A DNA stretch of 64,000 nt. Source: Symsagittifera roscoffensis. Lineage: Eukaryota > Xenacoelomorpha > Acoela > Convolutidae. Shown here piece by piece: positions 58,652 through 64,000 of this stretch. The stretch's first letter is position 1. Each line of letters begins with the position of its first letter. The notes beneath the pieces were generated by a model. That model was not told where the DNA came from. It saw only the letters and a program-made list of their open reading frames with translations, and made no database searches. The stretch covers positions 3,598,485-3,662,484 of the forward strand of contig NC_087066.1 of the NCBI RefSeq assembly GCF_963678635.1, given 5' to 3'. A program made the translations under genes and the position numbers.

Positions 58652-61600
58652 ATGCTGTTACTTTTTGCCTTAACTAGCATATCTGTCATCAGCTTCTGCG
58701 AAAGCTATCAATTCGTAGCTTATGCGGTACTGAATAAAAGAAAAGGAAAGTATCTTTTTCCATGGGTTGCCACAATATACTCGAACAAATACTATTGCAC
58801 TACACTTAATAATATAAGCTATTACTATTACAGTTATTATATAAAAAACACAAGCAAGACTTATAAAAAACAAGAAAGGTCCCTTCATAAAACTCTCCTA
58901 ACATCAGGGGATATCCACCCAAATCCAGGACCATTCATGCAATTCAGTCAAATAAAGAAAAAACTGGAAAACTACAACAACAACTTAAAAGTACTACATC
59001 TGAACTGTAGAAGCTTAGCTAGAAAGCGTTCAGATCTCAAACAACTTATCAAAACTTTTAATGATAATACAATTTTCGGATTTTCCGAGACATGGTTCAA
59101 TGATACAAATGACGATAAACTATGGGCCATAGACAATGACAAACATAAGTTGTTCCGATGTGATAGAACTTATGAATCGAGTAAAAAATTGAAGGGTGGA
59201 GGGGTCATGTTACTGGTTCCTAAAAAGTTAAACCCAAAAGTAAGACATGACTTAAACAACATGCACAAAAAGTATGATAGCATCTGGATAGAATTTAAAG
59301 CCGGACTCAACAAAAATGATAGAACCACTCTATTAAACCTGGCCTACAATCCTAATAGAAACAACAAAACAGACTTCTTAGAAGATCTAGCCAAATCAAT
59401 TGACCATGCACAATCATTCAATTCAAACCTAATTTTACTAGGAGATTACAATCTCAACTATCTCAACGAAGACGACAAACAGTCTTTAGATACAATCCTA
59501 ATACCATATAATCTGGACGTCACTAACAAATTAACACCTACTCACTCAAAAGCACTAATTGACTATATTATCACCGACCTAGGCATAAAAGATCTAACAA
59601 ATAATTCAATAGTATTCACACCACCAATTAAGACCGACCACCAAGCAACAGCATTCATTACAGAACTTAAGCTGAACAACAATGTAAGACCAATCAAACG
59701 TAAAATATATGACAAATCCAATTACTCCATTTACAAATTCAAACAAAAACTATCAGCTATAAATTGGAGAAGTTTCTATAGCAATAATAATCCCGAAATA
59801 ATGCTCGACATCTTCACATCTAACATTGCTGACACCATTAAAGAATGTGCCCCAGAGAAGACTATTTTCATTCGCAACGACAAACCAAAGGTAAACTACG
59901 AAGATGATAAATTTATTTCCCAACTGTTTAATTCGAAAAAAAGCGAACGCGAAAAATGGAGTATAATAAACGATACAAGAAACTCAAAAAAATCTTCCAA
60001 CCTCATTCCATTACTTAGAAATTCCTTCGGCGATTTCATAACCAATAATTTACAGATGGCGAATCTGCTAAATTACAAGTTCTCAACTCTTGGATGCTTT
60101 TATGAGACAAATTCAAAAATCAGGCAAAATCCACCGACTTCTACATGCAAAATTCGAAATAATAATAAATTTTCATTCCGATTCATCACATCAGCTGAAT
60201 GTAAAAAAGAAATACAAAATTTAAATTGTCAAAAGACACCAGGTCCATCCAAAATTCCAGCCTGGGCGCTGAAGGATGGCTGCAATGAAATATACTCACA
60301 TCTGACATTTCTGTACAATGAGTTTCTGAAAAACAAGACATATCCTTGCAAGCTCAAAAAAGCAATTGTCACACCAATATACAAAAAAGAAGATCCTGAA
60401 CTGCCAGAAAATTATAGGCCTATCTCTATAACTGGGGCTCTTTCAAAAGTTTTTGAAAAATTGTTATATAAACAAATCAACGAATATCTGATATCGCAAA
60501 AATTACTAAGTAATACCCAATTTAGGTTCAGAACATCATATTCAACAATCGACGCTATTCTTTATTGCACTGAAGCATTCAGAAAAGCAATAGACAACAA
60601 CAAAACTGTAGCATGTTCCTTACTGGATCTCTCTTAAGCCTTTGATTCTATTGATCATACTTATCTTAAACAAAAACTAAGAGGTTTAAATTTTTCCGAA
60701 GAAGCTATAGAAATGATCAATTCCTTTATCACCAACCGAAGTCAGAAAACAATTGTTAACAACACCGAATCCGATTGAATTACACTTGAGCAGGGTGTCC
60801 CACAGGGCACTGTCCTTGGCCCTCTAATATTCAATCTCTACATTAATGATCTCAACAAACAAATTGACAAAACATGTAAAATAGTTCAATATGCGGATGA
60901 TACATTACTATTCTGCGAAAATGACGATCCACAAAAAGCTATTAATGCACTCGAAGCCAATTGCAGTCTATTATCAAATTATTTTTTAGAACACTCACTT
61001 CAATTGAATGCAAAAAAAACAGAACTCATCGTTTTCAGCAAAAAACATTCAAGAAAAAAGGATGAAAAGTATACTATAACTCTAGATGATAAAATAATTG
61101 AGGAAAAAACCAATGTTAAATACCTAGGAGTAGTTTTAGATCAGTTTCTCACATTCCAAGATGAAATCAAAAATATTCTCAGGAAAATGGCATGCGGAAT
61201 AAAAACACTTCAATCAATCAAAAAGCCATTGCCAGTGAAAACAAGACTCTTGATAATGCATGCACTGGTAATTAGTCATTTGCATTACCCAGCAATTCTC
61301 TTAAGTGGAATATCCGCTAACCTAATGATATCTCTGGAAAAACAATTAAGCTGGGCAGTAAAAACTTGCTGCGATCGTGCAAAAAACAACTCATCTTCAG
61401 ACTTGAAGCTAAAACACAATATATTACCAGTAACAATGTTTCTGGACTATAAAATATTATGTCACTTTTGGAAAATACAACATCAATTATTGCCAGCCTA
61501 TAATAACATTGAGTATGATAACCACCAAATAGATATTAATACAAGAAACAAAAAATTATATTTCGGCGACAGATACAATGGGCAATACATAGAAAATTCC

Positions 61601-61783
61601 TTCTTTAAAAAGTCCGTCATAATCTGGAACAAACTAACAGATGATAAAGTCAACTTTAAAGACATAGTAACATACAGAAAAGCAAAGATAAAATTCAAAA
61701 ATTATTATTTATTATTATTTAAAGAAGACCCCTCTGTGGCAACTCATGGTAAAGTTTCATGGAAAAGCTTCAAGTTTATATAA
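58652..61783 (+). pseudogene. LINE ORF2: leader, 2A-like motif, APE endonuclease, reverse transcriptase (two stops)
   Basis: ATG at 58652; 1,043 codons in one frame with TAA at 60635 and TGA at 60776. Residues 1-20 are hydrophobic (MLLLFALTSISVISF), signal-peptide-like. GDIHPNPGP lies at 86-94. The endonuclease follows: LHLNCRSL, FSETWF, LLGDYNLNYL, DYIITD and KTDHQA. RT motifs: YRPISITGALSKVFEKLL, LLDLS-stop-AFDSIDH (motif A), EQGVPQGTVLGP, and QYADDTLLF (catalytic Asp pair at about 60896-60901). The first stop replaces the residue just before A-F-D, and the second lies just before motif B. Both look like single-base nonsense changes in an otherwise intact protein. Confidence 0.9.
58901..58933 (+). 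other. 2A-like motif in LINE ORF2
   Basis: Encodes T-S-G-D-I-H-P-N-P-G-P. The core N-P-G-P and the D-I spacing match 2A ribosome-skipping peptides, but the usual Glu is His. It separates a hydrophobic leader from the endonuclease. 2A-like peptides are reported in some APE-type LINEs. Activity of this variant is uncertain. Confidence 0.5.
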
Positions 61784-62030
61784 TAACATTTATTTATCAA
61801 CCATCTTGAAGCTCTCAGGTGAAAAGTAATCATCGATAATGGTAATCGAGTATGTTTTGTTTATTGTTGTTGTAACTATGTGTATCTAATGATGTTATAA
61901 TATTTTTATGAGCTGATGGAAAAAGGCAGAAAACAATTGACATACACTTGTGTATTGAAATTAATTTCGATGTGCAATTAAAGTGTTATTATTTTTTTTA
62001 ATTTTTATATTTGAGAATAAATCAGAAGTC

Positions 62031-63665
62031 GAACCACAAAAAAAATTGAGCCTGAGCCTTAAGCCTTTTCCTGAAAAACAAAACAAAAAAGTCAACCCAC
62101 CTTTATAAAAGTCTGAACAACGTTCATCAAATCTTAATCAGCAATTTTCATGACAGAACTGATCAAGTAGAAAAACAACGGATTTAATTGCTGCATAAAC
62201 CGTAATTGCTACACAGGCTTGGCAATAATCCGCAGGTAAAAGCAGTTAAACTATGGGATCCGGGCATTTTTTTTTACTACTTTTGAGAGTAGTAAAAAGA
62301 CCCACTTTTTTCCTTAACCGAGTGAACTCGACACATTTTTTTATAAATGTTTTTAGATTTTTTTCTCATACATTTTCTTCTGTTGGCTCAACTTTCATCA
62401 ATAATGCGAGATGAGGCGCCGCAGATGTATTCGAGCTAACTTACAATATAACTCTATGTGTTCACACACTCAAAATAACTAAAATAAATTGAAAGAGGTA
62501 AATTATAAACGAATGAAAGTAATCGAAATTGATAAGAATTTAAAATTGTCAATAGCAGTTTTGTTGAAATATCTGTGCATCGTCACTATTTGAAAAAAAA
62601 TTTTTCCCAGAAACTGACAAACGATTGTGCCAGTTGGTCATATTTGGAAGTTTGACCTTGAGCGATACGAATAACGTGATTTTTGGGACAAATTGAATTT
62701 TTCAAAAATTCGAATTGAACATGTCATGCTCAACTTTCTCGCGACAACTGAAAATCTCAGAAATAGAATATCAGAACGACCGAATTTCAATCGCGGGAAA
62801 GTGGTCAAATTTAGCTGCTGGAAATTGCTATTCGCAATTTCCGACACCTAATTAGTACGAAAGTAGAGCTGTCCTATCTTGGTATAGGAAATAGAGCGAT
62901 TACAAAAGAACATCGAAATTCAGTTGGATTAGAGTGAACCTTCGGTGGAAAGGTAGACAATCGAAGTCTCCCAATGGTCCAGACCAAAAACTCAATTCTC
63001 AAGATAAAACTTGTTCAATTAAAACTTCTAGAATTGATACTTATTTCACCATTTATTCTCAAGTTGCTTATTAATTTAATTACCTCAATTCGCGAGTGTG
63101 CTGGTATGTAAGTACCCAATTTAGCTTTCTCGAGTGTGTTGTATGATTGTTATGTTGAGATAAGGCGAGTTTTAGGTTGATCCATCTGAAATGGATCAAA
63201 GTTCAACTGTCTAATAAAAAAAAACTGTATGGACTGTTCCGACCCTGTTTTTAACGGCGTTCATGTATTTTGAGTATTTAGAGACCTAAGTATGGGGACG
63301 TTCTTATTTTCTAGAGTGGGGGGTAATTTGGTAGTGGTCTTTAAGCTGTAACAAGCGTTTTAGTCTTATGTCGCAAATGAACCGAATTGGCTCCGACCGT
63401 TCGAGGTACAAAAACACAAGAGATAGTGTCCCTGACTCTTGAGCCAATGATTAAAGGGCCTATTTTTCTTTAACCTCATATGTGACTTATAGGCGAATGT
63501 TAGAGATCATAAAAAGTTTCAAACAAAATTAAAATATTATGTTTACAAAATCCATCGATCAAAATAAACAACGGTTATTACGTAACAAATAACATCCGCG
63601 ACGGAGAGTAGAAAAAAACCCATTGCCGACTGCCTGACGTCAGTTACTTTGATTCCATGAGTTTT
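62031..63665. other. Non-coding stretch
   Basis: No gene recognised. A small hairpin (GGAAATTGC...GCAATTTCC) lies near 62818-62842 and another (TTTTTACTACT...AGTAGTAAAAA) near 62270-62298. Confidence 0.4.
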
Positions 63666-63977
63666 TTACCGTCTTGATGTAATTTTTGACCAGAATCGCG
63701 CAGTCTGTTCTACTCTTTCAGCCATATGTAGTAACTTCTCCTCAGTTGCTCTCGCAATGGAAAGATAGTAAACAAATACCTCGCTTTTGTTATATCTGAC
63801 CTCCCTTTTTAACTGTTTCCGGTGTTCTTCCGGGCTGTTGAATTTTCTGTCTCACTTTTCACAAAAAGTCCCCCATCTCTACCAGCGGTATCTTCGATTC
63901 TGTTGTAGATCCCACTGCATGACTTTCTGTTCCCCCGGTTGATCCGGTGCTTTGTTCTCTTCATTCCCCGCCTCCAT
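63666..63977 (-). pseudogene. Broken 104-codon reading frame, origin unknown
   Basis: ATG at 63977 opens MEAGNEENKAPDQPGEQKV; the same frame continues through a TAG and a TGA to a TAA at 63666. The part after the second stop is strongly protein-like, helical and charged (SPEEHRKQLKREVRYNK, ARATEEKLLHMAERVEQTAR). The composition is less AT-rich than its surroundings. It could be a decayed transposon ORF or an exon remnant. Confidence 0.35.
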
Positions 63978-64000
63978 TATTATAGCGGAAATCGTTCTAA

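Larger units (their letters stand above)
57031..62030 (+). mobile_element. Nearly complete plus-strand LINE (L2/CR1-type)
   Basis: Two ORFs in the usual order: an SGNH-esterase ORF1 (57130-58574, split by a MITE) and an endonuclease-RT ORF2 (58652-61783). The 3' region is AT-rich with no long poly(A). The exact 5' end is unclear and may include the repeat at 56670. An esterase-type ORF1 together with an APE endonuclease and a GVPQG/YADD reverse transcriptase places it in the CR1/L2 group. It is much better preserved than the minus-strand LINEs. Confidence 0.85.

Noticed and set aside
60635-60778. Non-standard genetic code suggested by in-frame TAA and TGA in LINE ORF2
   Set aside because: The host gene at 1-2268 and the gene ending at 28414 both stop at TGA, and ORF1 and ORF2 of the LINE stop at TAA where homology ends; nonsense mutation is simpler.

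Overview
This is AT-rich nuclear DNA from an animal, most likely a non-vertebrate metazoan. The evidence is GT-AG spliceosomal introns, a split gene closely resembling animal PLRG1 (a spliceosome WD40 protein), several APE-type non-LTR retrotransposons, short inverted-repeat DNA transposons and a large satellite. The sequence alone does not fix the phylum.

Layout. Bases 1-2268 (+) carry the 3' part of an intronless reading frame that joins a NERD nuclease-like domain to a superfamily-1 helicase-like ATPase. From about 4.25 to 24.26 kb the window is almost entirely satellite. A basic repeat of about 85-90 bp is assembled into a higher-order unit of about 1,065 bp. Twelve units, one with an internal deletion, form a homogeneous core at about 6.2-18.3 kb, and older diverged copies flank it on both sides. 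At 25.8-28.4 kb (+) there is a two-exon gene of unknown function. From 28.4 to 37.3 kb nothing convincingly coding was found, but there is a 3.2 kb foldback structure, two of three copies of a Helentron-like element, and a TA-flanked MITE with a pol III-like segment.

From 37.3 to 44.2 kb the minus strand carries six exons of PLRG1, covering all seven WD40 repeats. The first exon or exons and the last short exon were not found. One 4.4 kb intron holds a third Helentron-like copy and two adjacent long hairpins. From 46 to 55.1 kb lie three minus-strand pieces of a CR1/Jockey-like LINE; the longest contains a recent 1,872 bp tandem self-duplication. From 57 to 62 kb a different plus-strand LINE is nearly complete. 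Its ORF1 is an SGNH-esterase type split by a hAT-like MITE with a perfect 8-bp target duplication, and its ORF2 (endonuclease plus reverse transcriptase) has two in-frame stops. Its N-terminus has a hydrophobic leader and a 2A-like motif. The last 2 kb is mostly non-coding, with a broken reading frame at the end.

The host genes look independent of each other and form no operon-like system. The strongest unusual features are the higher-order satellite, which is organised like centromeric alpha-satellite, the NERD-helicase gene with an altered nuclease motif, and the retrotransposon ORF2 with leader plus 2A-like motif.
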